Origin: Bacteroidota bacterium | GTDB lineage: Bacteria > Bacteroidota > Bacteroidia > Chitinophagales > Saprospiraceae | Direction: 5' to 3' | Length of the DNA stretch: 7,548 nt | NCBI GenBank assembly: GCA_008501835.1 | Contig: QQUB01000929.1 | Coordinates: 1 to 7,548, forward strand | Part shown: one piece after another, positions 1 through 6,186 of the stretch | Position numbering within the stretch: position 1 is the stretch's first letter | Layout: every line of letters starts with the position of its first letter | Notes under the pieces: model-generated | Databases searched by the model: none | The model's input: the letters and a program-made list of their open reading frames with translations, nothing else | Told to the model about the DNA's origin: nothing | Made by a program: the position numbers and the translations under genes

Positions 1-222
1 GTTGGTCTGGCGACGGGCTTTTTGCTAACAGCGATCCATAATGCAGGATTGGTTGCGTTGACCCATACACCCAGCCCGATGCGTTTTTTGCAAAAAATAC
101 TGGGAAGACCTGAAAATGAACGACCCTTTTTGCTAATCCCTGTGGGCTACCCCATCGAACACCCCACCGTACCAGACCTTACCAGAAAACCTTTGCAGGA
201 TATTGCTGTTTTTCTAGAGTAA
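1..222 (+). CDS. Nitroreductase-family flavoprotein, iodotyrosine deiodinase-like (C-terminal end only)
   Basis: The reading frame is open at the left window edge and ends in TAA at 220-222, so only the last 73 residues are visible and the true start lies outside. The fragment contains LLGRP/LGRP-type and PVGYP motifs followed by TVPDLTRKPL. This order closely matches, from memory, the tail of animal iodotyrosine deiodinase (LGRP, LPVGYP, TVPDLKRKPL). Members of this subgroup bind FMN and reductively dehalogenate halotyrosines; bacterial homologues are known, including one from Haliscomenobacter. The FMN-binding N-terminal part and the active-site lid are not in the window, so substrate specificity cannot be judged. 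It could equally be annotated as a generic nitroreductase. The next gene starts 128 bases downstream on the same strand, so co-transcription is possible but not shown. Family call is firm; the deiodinase subgroup is a good inference. Confidence 0.85.
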   Translation, partial: VGLATGFLLTAIHNAGLVALTHTPSPMRFLQKILGRPENERPFLLIPVGYPIEHPTVPDLTRKPLQDIAVFLE

Positions 223-350
223 ACAAAGTATACGTTTCGTGTTGCGAGTTACTTGTTCCACTTTACTATTGAGTGTCCTTTGCTATTTTTTAAAACACTT
301 AACCCGCAATTTTTAATTTTTACAAAGCATATATTTAATAATAAATCCAC
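223..350. other. AT-rich intergenic gap upstream of the NRDE gene
   Basis: This 128-base gap becomes strongly AT-rich toward the NRDE start. I see no hairpin with a T-run that would clearly terminate the deiodinase-like gene. I also see no good match to the Bacteroidetes promoter pattern (TTG, about 19-21 bases, TAnnTTTG). There is no purine-rich ribosome-binding site directly before the ATG at 351, which is normal for Bacteroidetes. Confidence 0.5.
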
Positions 351-1076
351 ATGTGTACAGTTACCTATATTCCGGGTCAAGGAAAAAATTTCGTACTCAC
401 TTCTAATCGTGATGAAGCTCCGGGGCGTTCTGCTGATGAATTTGGAATTCTCGAAACCGACGGCATAAAAATTACTTTTCCCCGGGATAAGGGGGCCGGT
501 GGCACCTGGATAGCCATGGCTTCCTCCGACCGGGTGGTTTGTCTGCTGAATGGTTCCTATAAAAAACACAGCCATCAGCCTCCCTACAAACGCAGCCGAG
601 GTATTATGGTTCTCGATTTTTTCAAATACGCTGGAGCAAAGGACTTTTTTGATCAATACGATTTTGATGGCATGGAGCCTTTTACCCTTGTGATTGTCGA
701 ATATGGCAAGCTTTGGGAACTTCGCTGGGATGAAGAAAGCACTCATGTCAAATCACTCGATGCAGCGGATTTTCATCTTTGGGCGTCTTGGACATTGTAT
801 GATGAAACTGCCCAGCAGAAACGTTTGGACTGGTTTGAAGCATGGAAAAGATCTGCCAATGGAGAATATGCTGAGAAAATTCTGGATTTTCATCAAACTG
901 CAGGAGACGGTGATATTCGAAATGATGTAGTTATGAACAGAGACGGAAGGGTACAAACGATTGGCATAACTAGGGTCGAAAAAAGTGATTCTGCTATTGG
1001 AATGGTATATTACGATTTGCTCAATGAGCAGCAGCAGCAAACAAAACTGGAACTAAATCGTGAGTTGGTTAAATAA
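351..1076 (+). CDS. NRDE family protein (TANGO2-like)
   Basis: This 241-residue protein begins MCTVTY and carries the family-defining NRDE motif at residues 19-22 (TSNRDEAPGR). Both are hallmarks of the NRDE/TANGO2 family, which has an Ntn-hydrolase-like layout with Cys2 at the position of the candidate nucleophile. A TLYDE segment near residue 145 and the C-terminal RVQTIGITRVE strand also fit. Length is normal for bacterial members (about 230-270). There is no signal peptide, so the protein is expected in the cytoplasm. The biochemical function of the family is unsettled: animal and bacterial homologues have been connected to heme trafficking, and an amidohydrolase role is suggested by the fold. 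The start at 351 is chosen because Cys2 must follow Met1 directly. Its last 17 bases overlap the next gene, which implies a shared transcript and probably coupled translation. Family call is secure; role is open. Confidence 0.9.
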   Translation: MCTVTYIPGQGKNFVLTSNRDEAPGRSADEFGILETDGIKITFPRDKGAGGTWIAMASSDRVVCLLNGSYKKHSHQPPYKRSRGIMVLDFFKYAGAKDFFDQYDFDGMEPFTLVIVEYGKLWELRWDEESTHVKSLDAADFHLWASWTLYDETAQQKRLDWFEAWKRSANGEYAEKILDFHQTAGDGDIRNDVVMNRDGRVQTIGITRVEKSDSAIGMVYYDLLNEQQQQTKLELNRELVK

Positions 1077-2130
1077 AATTGTCTGGAAAAATCGGATTAC
1101 GAGACTGACTCAGTGGGAGTACTGGCCAATCTTTGCTTTTTATTTTCCGAATTTTTTCTACTATTTATGGTGTGTTTTAAGGGAAAGGCATATTGGTTAT
1201 ATGACTAATGTCAATCCCGGTCTTTTTACGGGAGGCATGGGCATGGAATCAAAATACGCCACCATCATGATGTTTCCACCTGAATTGAGGCCTAAAACAG
1301 TTCTGGCGAGACCCGGGCAGGATTTTGAGGAAATAAAAACGGCCATGAAGGGTGAAGGTCTTGATTTTCCCTTGATCGCCAAACCTGACATAGGTTACCG
1401 TGGGATGTTGGTGAAAAAAGTAAAAAATGAATTGGAACTCCGGGCTTATCTTGAAAAATACCCTTTAGATTTTTTGCTTCAGGAATTTATTGATCTGCCC
1501 AAGGAAGGTGGTGTGCTCTATTACCGTTATCCTGATGAAGAACGAGGAAAAATAACATCGGTTACTTTGAAGGAATTTCTAACGGTTAAAGGAGATGGGG
1601 AATCTACTGTTCTTGAGCTGGTGAAAAAAAGCGATAGGGCTTTGTTACAACTGGAGAGGTTGAAGGAAAATTATGCGGAGGTTTTACAACAGGTCCCGCC
1701 TTCAGGAACTGAGGTTCCATTGGGATCAATTGGCAATCATTCCAAAGGTACTGCCTTCATTAACGGGAATCATTTGATAGACCGGGAAATGGAAGATGCC
1801 TTTCAAAAGATCGTAGATCAACTGGAAGGTATTGATTATGGTCGATTTGACCTGAAATGTACCAGTTATGAGGATATGAAAAGGGGTAAGAATATTAAGG
1901 TGATCGAAATAAACGGAATAGGAGCAGAGCCAACCCATATTTATGACCCAACAAAAATGTCCTATTTTGAGGCTGTTGGGACCATCACCAAACATTGGAA
2001 GATAATTCTGAACATGTCAAGGAAAAACCGGCAAATAGGAATTCCTCGTTTGAAAACTTCAGATTTGTTCAGGTATTTGTTGAAACACCGCCGATATGTG
2101 AAGAAAATCAACAGGATTAACAATCTTTAA
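1060..2130 (+). CDS. ATP-grasp protein, D-Ala-D-Ala ligase/cyanophycin synthetase-like
   Basis: This 356-residue protein starts at a GTG inside the NRDE gene; a TAA in the same frame lies two codons upstream, and the next ATG (residue 48) would remove a conserved-looking N-terminus. Residues 19-40 form a strongly aromatic hydrophobic segment (WEYWPIFAFYFPNFFYYLW), followed by NPG...GGMGMESK at 52-65, which recurs, as I recall, in Bacteroidetes relatives. The ATP-grasp core follows: FPLIAKPDIGYRG with Lys108, LLQEFIDLP with Glu142, KGDGEST at 177-183, and the metal-binding set Asp264 (GRFDLK), Glu283 and Asn285 (VIEINGIGAEPTHIYDP). All expected catalytic positions seem intact, so it is probably an active carboxylate-amine or related ligase. 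The substrate is unknown; automatic labels such as D-alanine-D-alanine ligase should not be trusted. The hydrophobic N-terminus may attach it to the inner face of the membrane. The 17-base overlap suggests functional linkage with the NRDE protein. Confidence 0.85.
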   Translation: MSWLNKIVWKNRITRLTQWEYWPIFAFYFPNFFYYLWCVLRERHIGYMTNVNPGLFTGGMGMESKYATIMMFPPELRPKTVLARPGQDFEEIKTAMKGEGLDFPLIAKPDIGYRGMLVKKVKNELELRAYLEKYPLDFLLQEFIDLPKEGGVLYYRYPDEERGKITSVTLKEFLTVKGDGESTVLELVKKSDRALLQLERLKENYAEVLQQVPPSGTEVPLGSIGNHSKGTAFINGNHLIDREMEDAFQKIVDQLEGIDYGRFDLKCTSYEDMKRGKNIKVIEINGIGAEPTHIYDPTKMSYFEAVGTITKHWKIILNMSRKNRQIGIPRLKTSDLFRYLLKHRRYVKKINRINNL

Positions 2131-2137
2131 CAGGTGA

Positions 2138-2161
2138 AAAGCAACACGTGTAATTTGCTTT
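2138..2161 (+). terminator. Weak hairpin after the ATP-grasp gene
   Basis: AAAGCAA (2138-2144) and TTGCTTT (2155-2161) form a perfect 7-bp inverted repeat with a 10-base loop, starting 8 bases after the ATP-grasp stop. The stem is AT-rich and is not followed by a clean T-run (TGTGTTTATA). It may be a weak terminator or processing site, or chance. Confidence 0.25.
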
Positions 2162-2206
2162 GTGTTTATATAAGGTGAAATCGGTTATTGAAAAACTGAA
2201 TTCGAA

Positions 2207-2236
2207 TTGATTATTCAGATATTTACAAAACTTTTG
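2207..2236 (+). promoter_or_regulatory. Possible Bacteroidetes-type promoter of the thioredoxin/ApbE unit
   Basis: TTG at 2207-2209 and AACTTTTG at 2229-2236 are separated by 19 bases. They approximate the Bacteroidetes sigma factor pattern TTG / TAnnTTTG with one mismatch in the -7 element. The leader to the ATG at 2256 would be very short (about 13 bases). Plausible from position and spacing, but such matches arise easily in AT-rich DNA. Confidence 0.3.
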
Positions 2237-2255
2237 TTGAATTAAACATATAAAA

Positions 2256-3680
2256 ATGATCAGGAGGATACTTTTATTTGCTGTTTTTGCAATTTTCGTT
2301 TCAAATATTATTGCAGCAGACAGTTATCACATCAAAATTAAAATCAACGGATACGAGGAAAAGGAATTGCTGCTGGCATACCACCTGGGGGATAAACAAT
2401 ACATAAGAGATACCGTTGAGATAGATGGAAACGGATTTTTCCATTTTCAGGGAGACGAGCCGATGGATTGTGGGATATACCTCGTAGTGCTGAAACCGGA
2501 TAATAACTATTTCCAGTTGATCGTCAATGAACAGGAACAAGATATTACCTTGATCACGGATGTTCAAGACCTGGTTGGAAAAGCCAGTATCAAGGGGTCT
2601 GAGGACAATCAATTATTTTTTGATTATTTGAATTATCTAAATGCCCGCACTCCTGAAGCCAATAGTTTAAATAAATCTCTGGAAGAGACCACCGACGATA
2701 ATGAAAAACAAAAAATTCAGGGACAACTGGACGATCTCAATAAAAAGGTCGAGGCTTATCAAAAAAATATCGTTGAAAAACACCCAGGCACCTTAACGGC
2801 TCAGATCATTAAATCCACATTCAGAGTGGATATGCCTGAATTCGATGGTTCCCAGGAAGAAGTGCAGATGAAACAGTGGCGTTATATGCAAAAGCACTAT
2901 TTCGATAATCTTGACCTGGAAAACTCTTGTATGCTAAGAACACCTTTCCTTTTCCAGCGTGTAGATTATTTTGTCAATAAACTTCAGGTACAACACCCAG
3001 ATACAATATTTAAAGCCATTGAAAGAGTAGTGGATGCCATGGAGCCTGCAGAGGAAACCTATAAATTTTATGTCATCCACTTTTTAAATGAATATGCTAC
3101 CTCCAAGATCGTGGGTATGGATGCTGTGTATGTACAAATAGCTGAAAAATATTATGCTACGGGAAAGGCTCCATGGGTAGATGAAGAACAATTGGAAAAG
3201 ATTTTACAAAACGTAAAAGATATCAAGCCAACCCTCATCGGAAAACCTGCGCCTGACCTGCTGCTGCAAAAAAGAGAAGGTGGTATGGTGAAACTGAGTG
3301 AAATCGAATCTGAATATACTGTTTTATATTTCTGGAGATTTGATTGCGGACATTGTAAAAAGTCCTCTCCGATGTTGAAGGAATTTTATGAAAAATTCAA
3401 AGATAGAAATGTCAAACTGGTGGCCGTTTGCAGTAAACAAAAGGATGAATTACCGGAATGCTGGAAGTATGTGGATGAAAACGAAATCCAGGATTGGATG
3501 CACACCTCAGATCCTTATTTCAGATCGATGAAGTTGTATAACATTAAATCTACTCCGCAAATATTCGTGTTGGACAAAAATAAAGAGATTCTGACCAAAA
3601 AGATCGGCGCAGAACAACTGGAAGAGGTGATGAATAAGATTATCGAAATGGATGCCAAGGAAGCACTTGATAACGAGTAG
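2256..3680 (+). CDS. Exported TlpA-like thioredoxin (DUF4369/DUF5106-type) with CGHC active site
   Basis: This 474-residue protein has a signal peptide (MIRR, then hydrophobic residues 5-20, likely cleaved near IIAA/DS), no lipobox Cys, and so is expected in the periplasm. Residues about 22-110 form a beta-rich segment resembling DUF4369 (KIKINGYEEKELLLAYHLGDKQY, given here as the start of the domain at 25). A charged helical, possibly coiled-coil stretch follows at about 140-180, then a DUF5106-like helical region. The C-terminal thioredoxin domain starts at about residue 328 with GKPAPDL and includes YFWRFDCGHCKKSSP with Cys364 and Cys367 and the cis-proline Pro434 (STPQIFVLD). It probably reduces or exchanges disulfides on exported proteins. 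CGHC is the dipeptide of eukaryotic PDI but is common in this Bacteroidetes group. TlpA relatives can serve cytochrome c maturation, but these multidomain forms have no assigned partner. The ApbE gene begins 22 bases downstream, so the two are likely co-transcribed. Confidence 0.88.
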   Translation: MIRRILLFAVFAIFVSNIIAADSYHIKIKINGYEEKELLLAYHLGDKQYIRDTVEIDGNGFFHFQGDEPMDCGIYLVVLKPDNNYFQLIVNEQEQDITLITDVQDLVGKASIKGSEDNQLFFDYLNYLNARTPEANSLNKSLEETTDDNEKQKIQGQLDDLNKKVEAYQKNIVEKHPGTLTAQIIKSTFRVDMPEFDGSQEEVQMKQWRYMQKHYFDNLDLENSCMLRTPFLFQRVDYFVNKLQVQHPDTIFKAIERVVDAMEPAEETYKFYVIHFLNEYATSKIVGMDAVYVQIAEKYYATGKAPWVDEEQLEKILQNVKDIKPTLIGKPAPDLLLQKREGGMVKLSEIESEYTVLYFWRFDCGHCKKSSPMLKEFYEKFKDRNVKLVAVCSKQKDELPECWKYVDENEIQDWMHTSDPYFRSMKLYNIKSTPQIFVLDKNKEILTKKIGAEQLEEVMNKIIEMDAKEALDNE

Positions 3681-3702
3681 CTTCACATAAGTTCAATACA
3701 AA

Positions 3703-4755
3703 ATGAAAAATCTATTTTTTTGGGTTGTTATTCTTTTTCTTGCCGGATGTGCTGAAAATTCATCAACTGGCAGCGACAGCAATGCTTCCGTTGGAGAATA
3801 TCAGCGGCTTTGGGGTAATACCATGGGTACCACTTATAATGTAACCTACAAAGATTCTCAAAACCGAAATTTTCAGGAATCCATTGATTCGTTATTAATT
3901 GCCGTGAATGCGGAAGTTTCAACCTATGAAAAACAATCCACCATAACCAGGGTCAACCAGGCAGAGGATTCTATTATGGTTTCCGGGGTGGAGAATCAAC
4001 ATTTTTTCAGAAACTTCCAAAAGGCCAAGGAAGTGTATGAAAGGTCTTCCGGTAATTTTGATCCGACGGTTATGCCTTTGGTGAATTATTGGGGGTTTGG
4101 GACTTCGATGAAAAGGGCAGTTACCGAAATTGATTCTATTAAAGTTGATTCCTTAAAGAAGTTGGTTGGTTTCGAAAAGGTACAAATGCAGGTGCAGGGG
4201 AACGATCTGCTGATCATAAAATCGAATGCTTCCGTAGGTATTGATTTTAGTGCCTGTGCCAAAGGGGGTGGGGTAGACGCCATTGGAGCATTTTTAAAAT
4301 CGAAAGGTGTAAATGATTATCTGGTGGATATTGGCGGAGAACTCTTAGCCAATGGTGTCAGTCCTCGTGGGGTTTCCTGGAAAATAGGTATCAGTGTACC
4401 TAAAGAGGATGCCGCCGTCGATGAGGTTCATACCGTTGTAAAACTTTCCAATACAGCTATCGCAACTTCAGGTAATCATAGGAATTATTACAATACCAAA
4501 GGTTATAAATATGGTCATACCCTGAATCCTTCAACAGGGTTTCCGGAGAAAAACGATTTACTCAGTGCCACAGTATTTGCACCTGATTGTATGACGGCCG
4601 ATGCATTTGCTACGGCATTTATGGTCATGGGGCTGGAAAAAGCTTTTAACCTGGCTTCGGAAGTCCCTGATATTGAAGCCTTCTTCATTTATGGGAAACC
4701 GGATGGATCAATGGGTGTGAAGTATACGGATGGAGCATCTGATTTTATTGAATGA
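3703..4755 (+). CDS. apbE: FAD:protein FMN transferase (ApbE family), lipoprotein
   Basis: ApbE enzymes attach FMN from FAD to Ser/Thr of exported flavoproteins such as NqrB/NqrC or RnfG subunits and need Mg2+. The 350-residue product has a lipoprotein signal peptide ending in LAGC, so Cys16 is the lipidated residue and the enzyme should be anchored on the periplasmic side of a membrane. Family motifs appear in order: GNTMGTTYNVTY at 38-48, NFDPTVMPLVNYWGFG, DFSACAKGGGVDAIG at 181-195, DIGGELLANG, TSGNHRNYY near 255, YGHTLNPSTGFP at 270-281, and MTADAFATAF at 297-306 with likely metal ligands Asp300 and Thr304. Length is typical. The usual AKG(Y/F) motif reads AKGGG here, removing an aromatic residue next to the flavin site (see findings). 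No target flavoprotein is in the window. It lies 22 bases after the thioredoxin gene, implying one transcript. ATG at 3703 is the start that gives the correct signal peptide. Confidence 0.93.
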   Translation: MKNLFFWVVILFLAGCAENSSTGSDSNASVGEYQRLWGNTMGTTYNVTYKDSQNRNFQESIDSLLIAVNAEVSTYEKQSTITRVNQAEDSIMVSGVENQHFFRNFQKAKEVYERSSGNFDPTVMPLVNYWGFGTSMKRAVTEIDSIKVDSLKKLVGFEKVQMQVQGNDLLIIKSNASVGIDFSACAKGGGVDAIGAFLKSKGVNDYLVDIGGELLANGVSPRGVSWKIGISVPKEDAAVDEVHTVVKLSNTAIATSGNHRNYYNTKGYKYGHTLNPSTGFPEKNDLLSATVFAPDCMTADAFATAFMVMGLEKAFNLASEVPDIEAFFIYGKPDGSMGVKYTDGASDFIE

Positions 4756-4890
4756 TGAAGTACCGACTTATTGAAATCAAAAAAATAACCGCCTGAAGTG
4801 AAATCTTTTATGTCGTGGGGAAAGATTGTCTGAAAAGGTACTGTTCCAGGTGAACCGACAACCCCAAACTCTAAGCTCAGACACTTCTTC

Positions 4891-4922
4891 ACCTGCCTGC
4901 TGATCGCAGGAAGGCAGGTTTT
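4891..4922 (+). terminator. Candidate terminator of the thioredoxin/ApbE unit
   Basis: ACCTGCCT (4891-4898) pairs with AGGCAGGT (4912-4919). An alternative inner pairing is CCTGC (4896-4900) with GCAGG (4906-4910). A short run TTTT (4919-4922) follows. The GC-rich hairpin stands out in an AT-rich gap and lies 135 bases after the ApbE stop. The T-run is short, so termination efficiency is uncertain; related GC-rich hairpins also occur as dispersed small repeats in Bacteroidetes. Confidence 0.5.
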
Positions 4923-4992
4923 GAATTCTACATTTTTCATTTTAAAACCAATTAGTCTGTGATAACCGGCACATTAAAACCTGCGTTAAAAC

Positions 4993-5020
4993 AAAAAAAG
5001 GCGATGCCTGAGCATCGCCT
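4993..5020 (-). terminator. Rho-independent terminator of the cytochrome gene
   Basis: A perfect 9-bp stem (AGGCGATGC at 4999-5007 and GCATCGCCT at 5012-5020) with a 4-base loop is flanked at 4993-4999 by seven A's. On the minus strand this reads as a GC-rich hairpin followed by a T-run, the classical intrinsic terminator, about 60 bases past the cytochrome stop codon at 5080. The + strand lacks a T-run after the hairpin, so it works mainly in the minus direction. Confidence 0.85.
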
Positions 5021-5079
5021 AACAGTCAATTGTTGGTCTTAGTTGGTTATTGCGGGAAGCAAATCCAAAGTCAAATGTC

Positions 5080-5520
5080 TTATTCCTGGATGCTGATCAG
5101 GTATGCAATCAATTCACCAAGTTTACCTTTTATCTCTGTTTCTGAAAGCTCTTCCTGCTGTGAGAATACCTCTCCCCAAATAGGCATTTCACGGGTGCCG
5201 TGGGCGGCAACAAACTGACGTCCGTCAATGTAACGGGCAATTTCCATCACAGGAAATTCTTTTGATTTACGGCGAGAAATGATCTGGCTAAGGTCTGCTG
5301 GCTTGACTTCCAGAGTATCAGCAGCGGGTCCTGCACCTCCTTCCGAATGACATGAAGCACAATATTGGTCGAAGTGAGCTTTACCTTTTGTGATCTGAGT
5401 GGCTCTTGAATTTTCCGGTGGTTTGGACTCGCACGATATCATAAAGGCACCAAGGGTGAATATGAGGGCAAGTAATCCGATGAATCCGGGAAGTTTTTCC
5501 TTTACTGTCAGTTTTTTCAT
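5080..5520 (-). CDS. Small membrane-anchored mono-heme c-type cytochrome
   Basis: From the ATG at 5520 the protein has 146 residues: MKKL, a hydrophobic segment at about 11-29, and the heme-binding motif CASCH at 54-58 (Cys54, Cys57, His58 as proximal ligand). Met112 in the context REMPIWGEVF is the likely distal ligand and is typical of cytochrome c class I domains with MPxWG. The segment FMISC ends in Cys30 and could be a lipobox, making it an outer- or inner-membrane lipoprotein; alternatively it is an uncleaved anchor. It should carry electrons on the periplasmic side. Heme attachment requires the cytochrome c maturation system, which is not in the window. An in-frame ATG at 5568 would add 16 residues, but the 5520 start gives a standard K-rich signal sequence and is preferred. 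It is single-gene, with its own terminator downstream, and divergent from the large gene at 6187. No electron-transfer partner is visible. Confidence 0.9.
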   Translation of the reverse strand: MKKLTVKEKLPGFIGLLALIFTLGAFMISCESKPPENSRATQITKGKAHFDQYCASCHSEGGAGPAADTLEVKPADLSQIISRRKSKEFPVMEIARYIDGRQFVAAHGTREMPIWGEVFSQQEELSETEIKGKLGELIAYLISIQE

Positions 5521-5805
5521 ATCAATAAATTTTTGCTTTAATATAATGAGGAACAGACTCTTTTTCAAGTATTACAGCCTATTTTCTTTGGCTGAAAAGG
5601 GATTAATTGTATTTGAAAATATACCAGGTACAAAATGTATCTCCCTGAATCTGTTCCGGTCTTCCATTCTTCCTATAGCAATGTAAATTATTCTGCTAAA
5701 AACCACATTGATAAACATTACCCTTTGGTATGATAAATGTCATTGAAAAGGAATTTTTAAAAAAATGATTTTTTTTTGTTGTAATACGTAACATATTAAA
5801 ATAAT

Positions 5806-5823
5806 GCACGTACATAAACGTGC
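5806..5823. repeat. Interrupted palindrome GCACGT-N6-ACGTGC
   Basis: Perfect 6-bp arms (5806-5811 and 5818-5823) flank a 6-base AT-rich spacer. This 18-base dyad is the size of a dimeric regulator operator. It lies about 285 bases upstream of the cytochrome start and 363 bases before the secreted-protein gene, so which gene it would serve is unclear. Confidence 0.4.
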
Positions 5824-5922
5824 GGGAAAAGTTGAAAATTTTTCATCCCCCCTTCAGCTTTTTCTAATTTTCCCGATAAAAACGGGACCTACCACGAATG
5901 TCAAATAAAATTTAAACCTAAT

Positions 5923-5943
5923 TGAAAGAGAATTTCTCTTTCA
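5923..5943. repeat. 21-base perfect palindrome
   Basis: TGAAAGAGAA (5923-5932), a single central T, and TTCTCTTTCA (5934-5943) form a perfect dyad with 10-bp arms. With a one-base centre it cannot form a normal hairpin loop without opening several inner pairs, so it suits a DNA-binding dimer site better than an RNA terminator, although a shorter-stem hairpin is possible. Confidence 0.5.
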
Positions 5944-6186
5944 CCAAATCACTGAAATTGCAAGTTTCTGTTGATCAAGGTTTGAATTTTCCCAATCCGA
6001 TTTATTCTAGACAACATTATTAGGCTAAGGCAGTAGTGATTATTGCTTTGTTCAACTGAGAGGTTTAAACAAGCTGTAAAAAACTTTTTGGCTGCAGGTA
6101 ATGCAGGAGTCACTTCTATACCTGTAACCATCAAATATTATTATTAAAACAAAAAATTATTTTCTAAACCTTAATCCTTATTTGAC

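Larger units (their letters stand above)
4756..5079. other. Convergent intergenic region between apbE and the cytochrome gene
   Basis: The two flanking genes point at each other across 324 bases. The region holds the two hairpins annotated separately and otherwise shows no convincing coding frame on either strand. A minus-strand open stretch ending inside the ApbE gene has no recognisable domain and is best explained by chance. Confidence 0.6.
5521..6186. other. Long AT-rich divergent intergenic region with several inverted repeats
   Basis: These 666 bases separate the divergent cytochrome and secreted-protein genes and must contain the promoters of both. I found no convincing match to the TTG / TAnnTTTG promoter pattern on either strand. 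The region has homopolymer runs (for example T-rich at 5769-5780) and inverted repeats at 5806-5823, 5871-5887 (TCCCG/CGGGA), 5923-5943 and 6092-6106 (CTGCA/TGCAG). A short frame at 6043-6147 looks mildly protein-like and is discussed in the findings. No tRNA or known riboswitch was recognised. Confidence 0.6.

Noticed and set aside
249..1040. Minus-strand open frames opposite the NRDE gene
   Set aside because: They lie antisense to a clearly recognised protein, show no domain, and have composition expected of a shadow frame.
4689..4940. A minus-strand frame of 83 codons spanning the end of apbE and the following gap
   Set aside because: It overlaps apbE, crosses a candidate terminator hairpin and has no recognisable motif.
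5521..5568. Upstream ATG at 5568 as the cytochrome start
   Set aside because: It would add 16 residues before a second lysine-rich signal start at 5520; the shorter form has a standard export signal, so the upstream start is less likely.
5700..5745. Partly repeated ATTGATAAACATT / ATGATAAATGTCATT segments
   Set aside because: The similarity is imperfect and AT-rich, so chance is a sufficient explanation.
5949..6134. A 61-codon minus-strand frame in the divergent intergenic gap
   Set aside because: No recognisable domain and no sign of a start signal; the opposite strand reads at least as protein-like, and neither is convincing enough to call a gene.
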